A stretch of DNA of 64,000 nucleotides from Rhodovastum sp963714255 (GTDB lineage Bacteria; Pseudomonadota; Alphaproteobacteria; Acetobacterales; Acetobacteraceae), in assembly GCA_963714255.1 (NCBI GenBank), contig CAVQNU010000033.1:1-64000 (forward strand), written 5' to 3'. Positions 52,113-61,102 of this stretch are shown here, piece by piece. The position numbers were made by a program, and so were the translations under genes. Each line of letters opens with the position of its first letter. The stretch's first letter is position 1. The notes below the pieces were generated by a model. That model made no database searches. It saw only the letters and a list, made by a program, of their open reading frames with translations, and had not been told where the DNA came from.

Positions 52113-52212
52113 CGGCGGCGCGCCGTTTCGTGATCACCCGCCTCTTGAAACCGCTGGCGTTCCAAATCCACATCCCGCGCAATCATTTTGCGGAATGCGG
52201 AAGGGGAAAGCG

Positions 52213-53448
52213 ATGCGTGCTGTCCTGGATCGTGTACTTCGCCGGTTCATCGTCCTCGGCCGTCTAACCATCCGGTGGCCCGATGGCCGGCAGACCACCT
52301 ACAGCGGCGCACCCGGCCCCGAGGCGCGGATCGAACTCAAGAACGAACGCACGGTCCGCCGCATCGCCCTCAACCCGGCCCTGGCGCTTGGCGAAGCGTA
52401 CATGGATGGCGGGCTGGTGCCGGTGGACTGCGGCATCTACGACGTGATCGACCTGATGCTCAGCAACCGGGCGGCCGAGGGATCGCAGCAGGAACTGATG
52501 AACCTGCACGAGTTCGTGGGCACGCTGTTGCGATGGACCGCGCAATTCAACCCGGCCAATCGCGCCCAGCGCAACGTCGCCCATCATTACGACCTGAACG
52601 GCCGGCTGTATTCGCTGTTTCTCGACCGCGACCGGCAATATTCCTGCGCCTATTTCCCAACCGGCAACGAAACCCTGGAGGAAGCGCAGGCGGCCAAGAA
52701 ACGCCACATCGCCGCCAAGCTGCTGCTCGACCGGCCCGGCCTGGAGGTGCTCGACATCGGCAGCGGCTGGGGCGGCATGGCTCTGACGCTCGCGCGCGAC
52801 CATGGCGCGCGCGTCACCGGCATCACCCTCTCGCACGAGCAGCTCGCCGAGTCGCAGGCGCGCGCCGCCGCCGAGGGCCTGGCCGACCGGGTGAGCTTCG
52901 AGCTGCAGGATTACCGCAGCGTGCAGCGGCGCTTCGACCGCATCGTCTCGGTCGGCATGTTCGAGCATGTCGGCGTCGTTCACTACCGCGAGTTTTTCGA
53001 CGTGGTGGAGCGCTGCCTCGCCCCCAACGGCGTCGCTCTGCTGCACGCCATCGGCAACCAGACCGGTCCCTGCCGCACCAACCCGTGGGTGGCTAAGTAC
53101 ATCTTCCCGGGCGGCTACTGCCCGGCGCTGTCCGAAGTGCTGCCGGCGATTGAAAAGGCGGGGCTGGTCACCACCGACATCGAGATCCTGCGCCTGCACT
53201 ACGCCGAAACCCTGCGCCACTGGCGCCGCCGCTTCGCCGCCAACCGCGACACCATCGCGGCGCTGTACGACGAGCAATTCTGCCGGATGTTCGAATTCTA
53301 TCTGTCCGGCTCGGAACTGACCTTCCGCCGCGAGGGGCAGATGGTGTTCCAGATTCAACTGGCGCGCGATCAGGCGGCGGTGCCGCTGACGCGGGATTAT
53401 GTGTTCGAGGCGGAACAGGCGGTGGCGCGGCGGCGGGAAATCGCTTGA
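52213..53448 (+). CDS. Cyclopropane-fatty-acyl-phospholipid synthase-family methyltransferase
   Basis: SAM-dependent methyltransferase of the CFA synthase family, 411 aa, acting on unsaturated acyl chains of membrane lipids. SAM motif VLDIGSGWGGMALTLA at about 178-193; family motifs HHYDLNGRLYSLFLD, YSCAYF, VSVGMFEHVG and KYIFPGGYCPALSEV; the C-terminal FEFYLSGSELTFR is also typical. ATG 52213 has GGAAGGGG upstream, better than an earlier start at 52195. The product could alkylate rather than cyclopropanate; sequence alone cannot say. Confidence 0.92.
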   Translation: MRAVLDRVLRRFIVLGRLTIRWPDGRQTTYSGAPGPEARIELKNERTVRRIALNPALALGEAYMDGGLVPVDCGIYDVIDLMLSNRAAEGSQQELMNLHEFVGTLLRWTAQFNPANRAQRNVAHHYDLNGRLYSLFLDRDRQYSCAYFPTGNETLEEAQAAKKRHIAAKLLLDRPGLEVLDIGSGWGGMALTLARDHGARVTGITLSHEQLAESQARAAAEGLADRVSFELQDYRSVQRRFDRIVSVGMFEHVGVVHYREFFDVVERCLAPNGVALLHAIGNQTGPCRTNPWVAKYIFPGGYCPALSEVLPAIEKAGLVTTDIEILRLHYAETLRHWRRRFAANRDTIAALYDEQFCRMFEFYLSGSELTFRREGQMVFQIQLARDQAAVPLTRDYVFEAEQAVARRREIA

Positions 53449-53449
53449 A

Positions 53450-53552
53450 GAAAGCAAGGCCAGGGCTCCGCCCTGGACCCGCAAGGGGGCAGTGGCCCCC
53501 TTGACCCCATTACTTAAGTAAGGGGTCCAGGGGGCAAAGCCCCGGCTGTCCC
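53450..53552. repeat. Intergenic palindromic element, copy P (intermediate form)
   Basis: AAGCAAGGCCAGGGCTCCGCCCTGG, a GGGGGCAGTGGCCCCC hairpin, AT-rich centre ATTACTTAAGTAAGGG (self-complementary TTACTTAAGTAA), then a truncated right arm. Same plan as copy B. Confidence 0.82.
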
Positions 53553-53619
53553 CCCTATCCCCGTTATCCACACCCTGGAGAGACTCGGTGCCAGCCCGCA
53601 TCGGCGCTATGCTCCCAGG

Positions 53620-55116
53620 GTGAACACATTCGAGTCCCAGTCCCCGCTGCTCGGCTTGTCGCAGCGCATGCCGCCGTCCAATCAACAGGCCGAGCAGGCG
53701 CTTCTCGGCGCCCTGCTGGCCAACAACAAGGCCTACGAACGGGTCAGCGAATTCCTCGTCGCCGAACACTTCGTCGACCCCATCCACGGCCGCATCTACG
53801 CCGCCATCGCCCGCCGCATCGAGGCCGGGCAACTCGCCGACGCAGTAACGCTGAAGGCCGAGTTCGAGCATTCCGGCGTGCTCGACGAGGTCGGCGGCAC
53901 CACCTACCTGGCGCAACTGCTCGGCGCCATGGTGGGCATCATCAACGCCGGCGAGTACGGCCGCGCGATCACCGACGCCTGGCTGCGCCGCCAGCTCATC
54001 GATATCGGCGAGACGGTCGTCAACAACGCCTTCGGCGCCGGCACCGAACTGGACGGCCGGGCGCAGATCGAAATCGCCGAGCAGGAACTGTTCAACCTCG
54101 CCGAACGCGGCGTCAGCGACGGCGGCTTCGTGACTTTCGAGCGCGCCCTGACCGGCGCCATCCAGAACGCCGAGCGCGCCTTCCACCGCTCCGGCGGCGT
54201 CTCCGGCCTGTCCACCGGCCTGCGCGACCTCGACAAGAAAACCGGCGGACTGCACCCGTCCGACCTGGTGATCCTCGCCGGCCGTCCCGGCATGGGCAAG
54301 ACGGCGCTGGCCACCAAAATCGCCTTCGGCGCCGCCCGCGCCATCCAGGCCGAGGCCCGCGCCGCCGATCCGAACGCGGTGGCGCGCGGGTCGGTGGCGA
54401 TTTTCTCCCTCGAAATGAGCGCCGAGCAGCTGGCCACCCGCCTGCTGGCCGAAGAGGCGCGCATCTCCGGCGATCGAATCCGCCGCGGCGACATCGGCCA
54501 GAAGGATTTCGACCGGTTCGTGCAGGTGTCGCGCGAAATCGGCTCGCTGCCGCTGCACATCGACGACAGCCCGGCGATCACCCTCTCGGCCCTGCGCACC
54601 CGCTGCCGGCGGCTGGCGCGCACCAAGGGCCTGTCGCTCATCGTGGTCGACTATTTGCAGCTCATGCGCCCGTCCGCCGGCTCGCGGCCGGAAAACCGGG
54701 TGCTGGAAATCAGCCAGATCACCCAGGGGCTGAAAGCCATCGCCAAGGAGCTTTCGGTGCCGGTGCTGGCGCTGTCGCAGCTTTCGCGCGCGGTGGAAAG
54801 CCGCGAGGACAAGCGCCCGCTGCTGTCGGACCTGCGCGAATCGGGCTCGATCGAGCAGGACGCCGACGTGGTGACCTTCGTCTACCGCGACGAATACTAT
54901 TTGCAGCAGCGCGCGCCCAAGCAGCTCGGCTTCGACAGCGAGGAAAAATTCCACAGCGTGGTGGAGAAATGGCAGCGCGACATGGAGCGCGTGCATAACC
55001 GGGCCGAGCTGCTGATCGAAAAGAACCGGCACGGCGCCACCGGCAAGATCGATCTTTACTTCGAGGGCGAGTTCACCCGCTTCGCCGACCTCGACCTCCA
55101 CCACGATGGCGACTGA
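53620..55116 (+). CDS. dnaB: Replicative DNA helicase DnaB
   Basis: Hexameric fork helicase, 498 aa. N-terminal domain PPSNQQAEQALLGALLANN (about 18-36) is typical. The RecA-like domain has Walker A AGRPGMGKTAL (about 223-233), SLEMSAEQLATRLLAEE, Walker B LIVVDYLQLM, and LSQLSRAVESREDKRPLLSDLRESG. C-terminal IEKNRHGATG closes the family pattern. Start GTG 53620; no nearer ATG before PPSNQQAE fits. No intein or insertion. Confidence 0.96.
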   Translation: MNTFESQSPLLGLSQRMPPSNQQAEQALLGALLANNKAYERVSEFLVAEHFVDPIHGRIYAAIARRIEAGQLADAVTLKAEFEHSGVLDEVGGTTYLAQLLGAMVGIINAGEYGRAITDAWLRRQLIDIGETVVNNAFGAGTELDGRAQIEIAEQELFNLAERGVSDGGFVTFERALTGAIQNAERAFHRSGGVSGLSTGLRDLDKKTGGLHPSDLVILAGRPGMGKTALATKIAFGAARAIQAEARAADPNAVARGSVAIFSLEMSAEQLATRLLAEEARISGDRIRRGDIGQKDFDRFVQVSREIGSLPLHIDDSPAITLSALRTRCRRLARTKGLSLIVVDYLQLMRPSAGSRPENRVLEISQITQGLKAIAKELSVPVLALSQLSRAVESREDKRPLLSDLRESGSIEQDADVVTFVYRDEYYLQQRAPKQLGFDSEEKFHSVVEKWQRDMERVHNRAELLIEKNRHGATGKIDLYFEGEFTRFADLDLHHDGD

Positions 55117-55136
55117 AGAACCTCCCCCCTCCCCTT

Positions 55137-56246
55137 TTGGCGAAGGGGTCCGCCGCCACCGCCGTTCTGCACGTCGACCTCGCCGCCATCGCCGCCAACT
55201 GGCAGGATCTGTGCCGCCGCGCCGCCCCCGGCACCGCCGCCGCGGTGGTCAAGGCCGACGCTTATGGCCTCGGCGCCGCTAGGGTCGCACCCACTTTGCA
55301 CGCGGCCGGATGCCGCCATTTCTTCACCGCCCATCTGACCGAAGCCCTGGCGCTCCGCCCCCTGCTGCCCGGCGCCATGCTCGCCGCCCTGAACGGCCCG
55401 CCGCCGGGCAGCGAGCGCGACCACCTCGCCCACGACATCCTGCCCGTGCTTGGCGCGCTCGCCGACATCGATCGTTGGACCGCCTTCGCCCGCAGCCTCG
55501 GCCGCCGCCTGCCGGCGCTGCTGCATGTCGACACCGGCATGCACCGGCTCGGCCTGGACGCCGCCGGCCTGTCGGTGCTCGCCGCCGACCCGCACCGGCT
55601 GGACGGGCTCGAGCTGCGTTACATCCTCTCCCATCTGCTCGCCTCGGAACGCCCGGACGACCCGGCCAACGCCGGGCAACTGAACCGTTTCGCCGCCGCA
55701 TGCGCCGCCCTGCCGCCGGCCCCGCGCAGCCTCGCCAATTCGTCGGGCCTGTTCCTCGGCCCCCGATTCGCCTCCGACCTCGCTCGCCCGGGGGCCGCGC
55801 TGTACGGTATCAACCCCACCCCGGGCCGCGCCAACCCGATGCGCCTGCCGGCCCGGCTGCACGCCCGCATCCTGCAGGTCCGCGACATCGCAATTGGCGA
55901 AAGCGTCGGCTACAACGGCATCTGGCGCGCCCTCCGCCCGACCAGGATCGCCACGCTCGGCATCGGCTATGCCGACGGCTGGCGCCGGGCGCTGTCCACC
56001 GGCGCCCCGCCGGTCTGGCCCGCCTCACCGGATTTTGACGGCCCCCCCGTTGCGCTGGTAGGCCGTGTGTCCATGGACCTGACCACCAGCGACATCACCG
56101 ACCATCCCGCGCTCGCCGCCGGCGACTGGCTGGAACTGCTGGGCCCGCGCTGCCCGCCCGAGGATTTGGCGGCGGCTTGCGGCACCAACGCGTACGAGAT
56201 CCTCACCGGCCTCAGCCCGCGAATCGCCCGGACCTACAGCGCGTGA
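55137..56246 (+). CDS. alr: Alanine racemase
   Basis: PLP-dependent racemase giving D-alanine for peptidoglycan, 369 aa. The PLP lysine is in AVVKADAYGLGA (about 38-49). The second catalytic residue, Tyr, lies in SVGYNGIW; GIGYADGWRRAL and VGRVSMDLTTSDIT are standard. Start TTG 55137 is the only candidate giving the complete N-terminus and has no strong ribosome site; translation may be coupled to dnaB, 20 bases upstream. It overlaps the next gene in GTGA. Confidence 0.92.
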   Translation: MAKGSAATAVLHVDLAAIAANWQDLCRRAAPGTAAAVVKADAYGLGAARVAPTLHAAGCRHFFTAHLTEALALRPLLPGAMLAALNGPPPGSERDHLAHDILPVLGALADIDRWTAFARSLGRRLPALLHVDTGMHRLGLDAAGLSVLAADPHRLDGLELRYILSHLLASERPDDPANAGQLNRFAAACAALPPAPRSLANSSGLFLGPRFASDLARPGAALYGINPTPGRANPMRLPARLHARILQVRDIAIGESVGYNGIWRALRPTRIATLGIGYADGWRRALSTGAPPVWPASPDFDGPPVALVGRVSMDLTTSDITDHPALAAGDWLELLGPRCPPEDLAAACGTNAYEILTGLSPRIARTYSA

Positions 56247-57028
56247 GCCGCCTGCTCGATGTGGTCGCGGCGATCGGCCGCGCGCTGCTGGGCGCCTGCC
56301 GTCTGACCGGCAGCATCGCCCTGTTCGGCCTGGACGGGCTGTCGCATGTCGCCCGGCCGCCCTTCTACGGACGCCTGTTCCTGCACGCCTTCCTCGACAT
56401 CGGCTATTACAGCCTGCCGGTGGTGGCGCTGACGGCGGTGTTCACCGGCATGGTGCTGGCGCTGCAATCGGCCACCGGCCTGTCGCGTTTCAACGCCGAA
56501 AGCGCGGTGGCCAATCTCGTGGTGCTGTCGATCACCCGCGAGCTCGGCCCGGTGCTGGCCGGGCTGATGGTGGCCGGCCGCGCCGGCGCCGCCATGGCCG
56601 CCGAACTCGGCACCATGCGCGTCACCGACCAGATCGACGCGCTCAGCACGCTGTCAACCAACCCGGTGAAATACCTGATCACGCCGCGTTTGCTCGGCGG
56701 GCTGCTGGCGCTGCCGCTGCTGGTGGTGGTGGCCGACATCCTCGGCGTGCTCGGCGGCTTTGTCATTGCAACCGTCAAGCTCGGCTATAATTCCGAAGTC
56801 TACCTGAGCAACACGCTCGACTTCGTGCGCACCGACGATGTGGTGTCGGGGCTGGTGAAGGCGGCGGTGTTCGGTTTCCTGGTGGCGCTGATGGGCAGCT
56901 ACAACGGCTACAACAGTCGCGGCGGCGCCCAAGGCGTGGGCGCCGCCACCACCAATGCGGTGGTGTCGGCCTCGGTGCTGATCCTCGCCTTCGACTACGT
57001 GCTGACCGAACTGTTCTTCGCCAGATGA
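56243..57028 (+). CDS. mlaE: MlaE-type ABC transporter permease
   Basis: Inner-membrane permease of the MlaE/YrbE family for lipid transport between membranes, 261 aa, about five to six spans. FTGMVLALQSATGLSRF, LVVLSITRELGPVLAGLMVAGRAGAAMAAELGTM (in parts: RELGPVL and GRAGAAMAAELG) and TDQIDALSTL are diagnostic. GTG 56243 lies in GTGA with the alr stop. MlaD and other partners are not adjacent. Confidence 0.93.
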   Translation: MSRLLDVVAAIGRALLGACRLTGSIALFGLDGLSHVARPPFYGRLFLHAFLDIGYYSLPVVALTAVFTGMVLALQSATGLSRFNAESAVANLVVLSITRELGPVLAGLMVAGRAGAAMAAELGTMRVTDQIDALSTLSTNPVKYLITPRLLGGLLALPLLVVVADILGVLGGFVIATVKLGYNSEVYLSNTLDFVRTDDVVSGLVKAAVFGFLVALMGSYNGYNSRGGAQGVGAATTNAVVSASVLILAFDYVLTELFFAR

Positions 57029-57798
57029 CCGACACCCCCAAGATTCGCATCCGCGGCCTGCGCAAGGCGTTCGGCGACAAGGTTGTGCTCGACGGCGTCG
57101 ATCTCGACGTTGCACCGGGCACGTCCATGGTGGTGATCGGCGGCTCCGGCACCGGCAAGTCGGTGCTGCTGAAATGCGTGCTCGGCCTGATCGAGCCCGA
57201 CGCCGGCAGCATCGAAATCGACGGCCACGACGTGCTGCGCATGGACCGGCGCGCAGCCGAACTGGTGCGCGCCCGCATCGGCATGCTGTTTCAGAACGGC
57301 GCCCTGTTCGACAGCCTGCCGGTCTGGGAGAACGTGGCCTTCGGCCTGCTCGCCCAGCACAAGGTCGAGCGGCGCCACGCCCATGCCCGTGCCGAGGAGG
57401 TGCTGGCCCAGGTTGGGCTGGCCCCGTCGGTGGGCGCGCTGTGGCCGTCGGAGCTGTCAGGCGGCATGCAGAAGCGGGTGGCGCTGGCCCGCGCCATCGC
57501 CGCCCAGCCGGACATTCTTTTCTTTGACGAACCCACCACCGGGCTGGACCCGATCATGGGGGCGGTGATCGACAACCTGATCGTCGATTGCGTCAAGCGC
57601 CTGGGCAGCACGGCGGTGGCGATCACCCACGACATGGCGAGCGCGCGCCGCATCGGCGACCGCGCAGCGATGATCTATCGGGGGCGCATTGTGTGGGAGG
57701 GTCCGGCGACGGCACTGATGGATTGCGGCAACGCGGTGGTGGACCAGTTCACCCATGGGCGGCATCAGGGGCCGATCCAGATGGAGCTGCGGCGGTAA
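57025..57798 (+). CDS. mlaF: MlaF-type ABC transporter ATPase
   Basis: ATPase partner of MlaE in phospholipid transport, 257 aa. Walker A GGSGTGKSVLLK (about 39-50), FQNGALFDSLPVWENVAF, signature LSGGMQKRVALARAIA, Walker B ILFFDEPTTGLDPIMG and THDMASARRIGDR. ATG 57025 overlaps the mlaE stop. The TAA stop abuts repeat Q. Confidence 0.94.
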   Translation: MTDTPKIRIRGLRKAFGDKVVLDGVDLDVAPGTSMVVIGGSGTGKSVLLKCVLGLIEPDAGSIEIDGHDVLRMDRRAAELVRARIGMLFQNGALFDSLPVWENVAFGLLAQHKVERRHAHARAEEVLAQVGLAPSVGALWPSELSGGMQKRVALARAIAAQPDILFFDEPTTGLDPIMGAVIDNLIVDCVKRLGSTAVAITHDMASARRIGDRAAMIYRGRIVWEGPATALMDCGNAVVDQFTHGRHQGPIQMELRR

Positions 57799-58007
57799 GC
57801 AAGGAAGGCCAGGGCTCTGCCCTGGACCCGCCAAGGGGCAGTGGCCCCTTGGAACCCATTACTTTTAGGCATTTGTCTTGAGAGGGGGATGAGGCGGTGA
57901 ACCGGTTCGCCGCCGCACCCCCCTCTCAAGACAAATGCTTAAGGTGCGGGGTCCAGGGGGCCACTGCCCCCTGGCGGGTCCAGGGCAGAGCCCTGGCCTT
58001 CCTTCCT
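57799..58007. repeat. Full-size palindromic element, copy Q
   Basis: GCAAGGAAGGCC...GGCCTTCCTTCC ends, both hairpin modules on each side, core (57862-57943) with GGCATTTGTCTTGAGAGG / CTCTCAAGACAAATGC arms centred on GAACCGGTTC. It spans exactly from the mlaF stop to the methyltransferase stop. Confidence 0.94.
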
Positions 58008-59169
58008 TCAGGGACGCCGCCCCACGATCGCAAAATCCTGCGACCCAAACAGGACCCGGTTCAGCATTTCCGCATCCGCCGTAGGTTCCTCCAGCAGCCC
58101 CTCGGTGAACGGGTGCAGCCGGAGGATTTCAACCTCGGCAAATCCACGATGCTGCACGATGAACCGCAGCATTTCCGGCATCAGCGGGTTGCGGTGCGTC
58201 GGATCGTTGTAGAACGTCGTGGCGCCGACCCGCACCGTCTCGGGATTGGGCGTCTCCAGGATCAACAACCCGCCGGGGATCAGCACGCGCAGCGCTTCAT
58301 CAAGAAAATCGACCAGCGTGCCGAAGGGCAGATGCTCGACCACATGGAACGCGGTCAACGCGCTGAGGGCGGCGTCCTCGAGTTCCGTGCAAATGCCCCA
58401 GAACATCCGCATGCCGGGCATCAAGACCATAGGAAACGCTGCGTTCGACCATGATCGTGCTGATGTCGATCCCATAAGCCCGCAGGCCGTTCTCGCTCAG
58501 CAGTTCGAGCCATTCGCCCCGGCCGCAGCCCACGTCGAGGATCGGCTTGTCCTGCTGTCCGGCGCCGGCCAGCCGCAGCGGATCGAGATAAATCTCCAGC
58601 CGTCCCTTGATGTCTTCGCGGGTGCCGCGGAACACGTCCTCGAAGGCCGCATAAAGCGAATCGATGCGCTGATCCACCGTCTCGGTGGCGACCAGCGCGG
58701 CCGGTTTCGCCGCGTCAGGCAGCACCAGTCGGGTCACCCGCCGCTGCTGGAACATGATCTCGGCCCGGACCGCCGCGACCTGGGCGTCGAGTGATTTCGT
58801 TTTAGTCCTGAAATCCTCCGCCAGCGTCGCCACCTCGGTCGCAAGCGCCCCCATCCGCCTTGGCAGCGGCGCCAGCTTGGTGAGCAGATTATCGACCCGC
58901 TCGCTTGAAGCGTCGATCCGCTCGCCCATCGCCCGGATCTCGCCGGCCTGGTGCTCGTTCTGCCGTATCAGGGCGCGAATTCCCTCCTCGATTCCGTGCA
59001 ATTGCCCGCGCAGCCGGTCTTCGAGCTCGCCGACCCGCTGGCGGGCGAATTCGGCCGAATACACGGCCGCAATGGCCCGCCGGAGAAGGACATGCGGGTG
59101 CAGCACTCCCCAGAGCCAAAGCGACATGCGGCTCCTGAGCGACCGCTGGGGAGCAGGTTGATCCGTCAT
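58008..59169 (-). pseudogene. SAM-dependent methyltransferase with frameshift
   Basis: Class I methyltransferase with a long N-terminal helical/coiled-coil part (RVGELEDRLRGQLHGIEEGI; QAGEIRAMGERIDASSERVDNLL), the type often found beside surface-glycan genes. From ATG 59169 (GGAGAG eight bases upstream) the frame reads through the SAM motif ILDVGCGRGEWLELL to VLGHLHGT, then departs. The family sequence ELEDAALSALTAFHVVEHLPFG...LETPNPE...DPTHRNPL...LHPF continues in another frame to 58008. One extra G in CACGGAACTC near 58386 explains it. An alternative start further upstream (about 59350, DTFDFGELERRAALEIARF) may add residues. Confidence 0.85.
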
Positions 59170-59487
59170 CGTGGTCTCTCCGGTCGTGTCTGCAGGCGGC
59201 GTTCCGGCATCGGCCCGTGGTTCGTCCTGGCGCGGCGGAGCTTCAACCGGTGGTGGGGATGGGACGGGGGGAAACCTGGCGATCTCCAATGCAGCGCGCC
59301 GCTCCAGTTCCCCGAAGTCAAATGTATCGTTGTTATTTACAAACAACAGGGATCTCCAACGCACCACACGCGTAATCGTTCATTGGCCCGGTTCAGCCCG
59401 GGACGGCGCTCGCCGGCTGGTTTGACGCGAAAGACTCTGCGCCGCCCACCCGCGCGACGGCGGCGGTCTATCACCGGCACCGGCGCA
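59170..59487. other. Gap between methyltransferase and GT87-like genes
   Basis: The left part is open in the methyltransferase frame and may encode its N-terminus (Pro-rich). Around 59325-59350 an AT-rich stretch (CGTTGTTATTTACAAACAAC) could hold its promoter. Nothing else seen. Confidence 0.4.
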
Positions 59488-60741
59488 TCACAAGGAACCG
59501 CCCAGCCCCGCATCCACAGCCAAATTTCCGGCTTCCGCGGCCGGGGGGCGTCGCGTGCGCACCACGCACAGCGCCAGCAGCGCGGCCGGCGCGAGCGGGC
59601 CGAGCGGGATATGCGCCGTCTCACCGAGATGGCGCGCCACCAGCGGCACCAGGTAGCAGAGGAACAGCGCCAGTTTTTCCCAGGCCAGAAACCCGGACCT
59701 GAGGCCCTGCCGGACCAGCCAGGCGATCGCCACCGTGGTCAGCAGCAGGTCATAGACCAGTGCCAGCGGGATGCTCAGCAGAATGCCCGCCGTCAGTGCC
59801 GCCGCGCGCACCGCCGGGCCCGGGTCGCGCCGCCATATCCAGCCGACCAGCACCACCACCACGATGGACACCACGCCCTGCAGCACCTGCGCCGTGCCGG
59901 CAGTGGCGCCAAGCACGCGCGCCGCGCCGTACGGCGTGACGAAGCCGGCCAGATTGATCCGCCCGGTCTCGTACACTGCCTGCGACCCGGCAATCGCGGT
60001 CAGATAGTCGCGCCATGTCTGCACGCCGAACAGCGCCACCGACAGGCCCACCAATGCCCCCACCGTCGCGGCGGCGGCGGCGAAGCTGCGCCAGCGCCCG
60101 CCCGCCGCGAGCGCCACTGGCGCCAGCAGGGCCAGATGCGGCTTATAGCACAGCATGCCGAGGGCCACGCCCGCCGCGGCCGGGCGCCGATCCAGCAGCA
60201 GCGTCATCGCGCCCAGCAGCGCCGCGGTGAGGAACGAATTCTGCCCCTGCCCCAGGGTCCAGAACACCGAGGGGAATGCCAGCACCGGCAGGCACCAGGC
60301 CCAGCCCCGCACCGCCAGGATGCGGCGCATGACCACCAGCCAGGCCGCGAGTGTGGCCGCCTGGAACAGCACGAACCCTGCCAGATACGGCAGCAGCGCC
60401 AGCGGCGCGCACCCCAAAAGATACACGGGCGGATAGAAAAAGAACCGGTACTCGGTCCCCGCCGCGGTGGCCGCGGCCTCGGCCGCCGCATGCGCCGTCT
60501 GGTCATAGGCAAGCGCCGGCGTGCCCGCCAGGGCAAGCTTGCCGGCGGCGTAGAAACTCACGAAGTCGGTCGAGGTCGGCGGATCGATACGAAAGAACGC
60601 GTCATGATGCCACAGCACCATGAATCCCAGGAACAGCACCTCAAGGGCCAGCAGGATGCCACACCAGGCAAGGATACGATCGCGATTGAGCCAATCGGCC
60701 CAGGGCAGCCTGCGCAGCCACTGCCCGCCCCGCGGGTTCAC
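59488..60741 (-). CDS. Polytopic membrane protein, GT87/DUF2029-like glycosyltransferase
   Basis: Inner-membrane protein of 417 aa with about ten to eleven spans, resembling glycosyltransferase family 87 (DUF2029). The first periplasmic loop has STDFVSFYAAGKLALAG with the Asp expected to be catalytic and YDQTAH; FFYPPVYLL follows, then CYKPHLALLAPV in the middle. Such enzymes use polyprenyl-phosphate sugars. Start GTG 60741 is chosen from the N-terminus (VNPRGGQWLRR then first helix), with a weak GGGG site. The reading frame stays open upstream but is not coding-like. Confidence 0.8.
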   Translation of the reverse strand: MNPRGGQWLRRLPWADWLNRDRILAWCGILLALEVLFLGFMVLWHHDAFFRIDPPTSTDFVSFYAAGKLALAGTPALAYDQTAHAAAEAAATAAGTEYRFFFYPPVYLLGCAPLALLPYLAGFVLFQAATLAAWLVVMRRILAVRGWAWCLPVLAFPSVFWTLGQGQNSFLTAALLGAMTLLLDRRPAAAGVALGMLCYKPHLALLAPVALAAGGRWRSFAAAAATVGALVGLSVALFGVQTWRDYLTAIAGSQAVYETGRINLAGFVTPYGAARVLGATAGTAQVLQGVVSIVVVVLVGWIWRRDPGPAVRAAALTAGILLSIPLALVYDLLLTTVAIAWLVRQGLRSGFLAWEKLALFLCYLVPLVARHLGETAHIPLGPLAPAALLALCVVRTRRPPAAEAGNLAVDAGLGGSL

Positions 60742-61102
60742 GGCCAAGCCCCGCCCCGGCGGGTCATGCGGGTGATCCAAATCGCCTCCGCAACTGCCAT
60801 GTCCGCAAGGCCGCCGTCTGCCCGACGGGAACCGACCACGGATCTTCCATTCGCACGGACACGCGGCAGATCGAGTCCCGGATGTTTTCCGGCACAGCGG
60901 ATTCGATCGCCGTCCCGACCGCGACATTGGCCATTTTACAACGCTCTCGCAAGGCTCCGCCCGGGCAATCATCTGCAGCCGGGGCAATACCGCCCGACCG
61001 GGCGGACAGTTTTGTCCATGCATCCTTTCGTTGACACCGCAGCGGCCGAATCGTGCTACTGCTGCGTCAGCTTGCACCAACGTCGTCAAGGCACGCACGC
61101 CC
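60742..61102. other. Intergenic region with the tad promoter
   Basis: Divergent gap between the GT87-like and tadD genes. Nothing coding recognised. The tadD promoter (61031-61059) is at its right end. Confidence 0.5.
61031..61059 (+). promoter_or_regulatory. Sigma-70-type promoter of tadD
   Basis: TTGACA (61031-61036), 17-base spacer, TGCTAC (61054-61059), close to the alphaproteobacterial housekeeping pattern TTGAC-N17-GCTAnA. Start of tadD is 44 bases downstream. Confidence 0.7.

Noticed and set aside
52264..55104. Open frame of over 900 codons on the minus strand across the CFA-type gene and dnaB
   Set aside because: Antisense to recognised genes with clear motifs; composition typical of GC-rich shadow frames.
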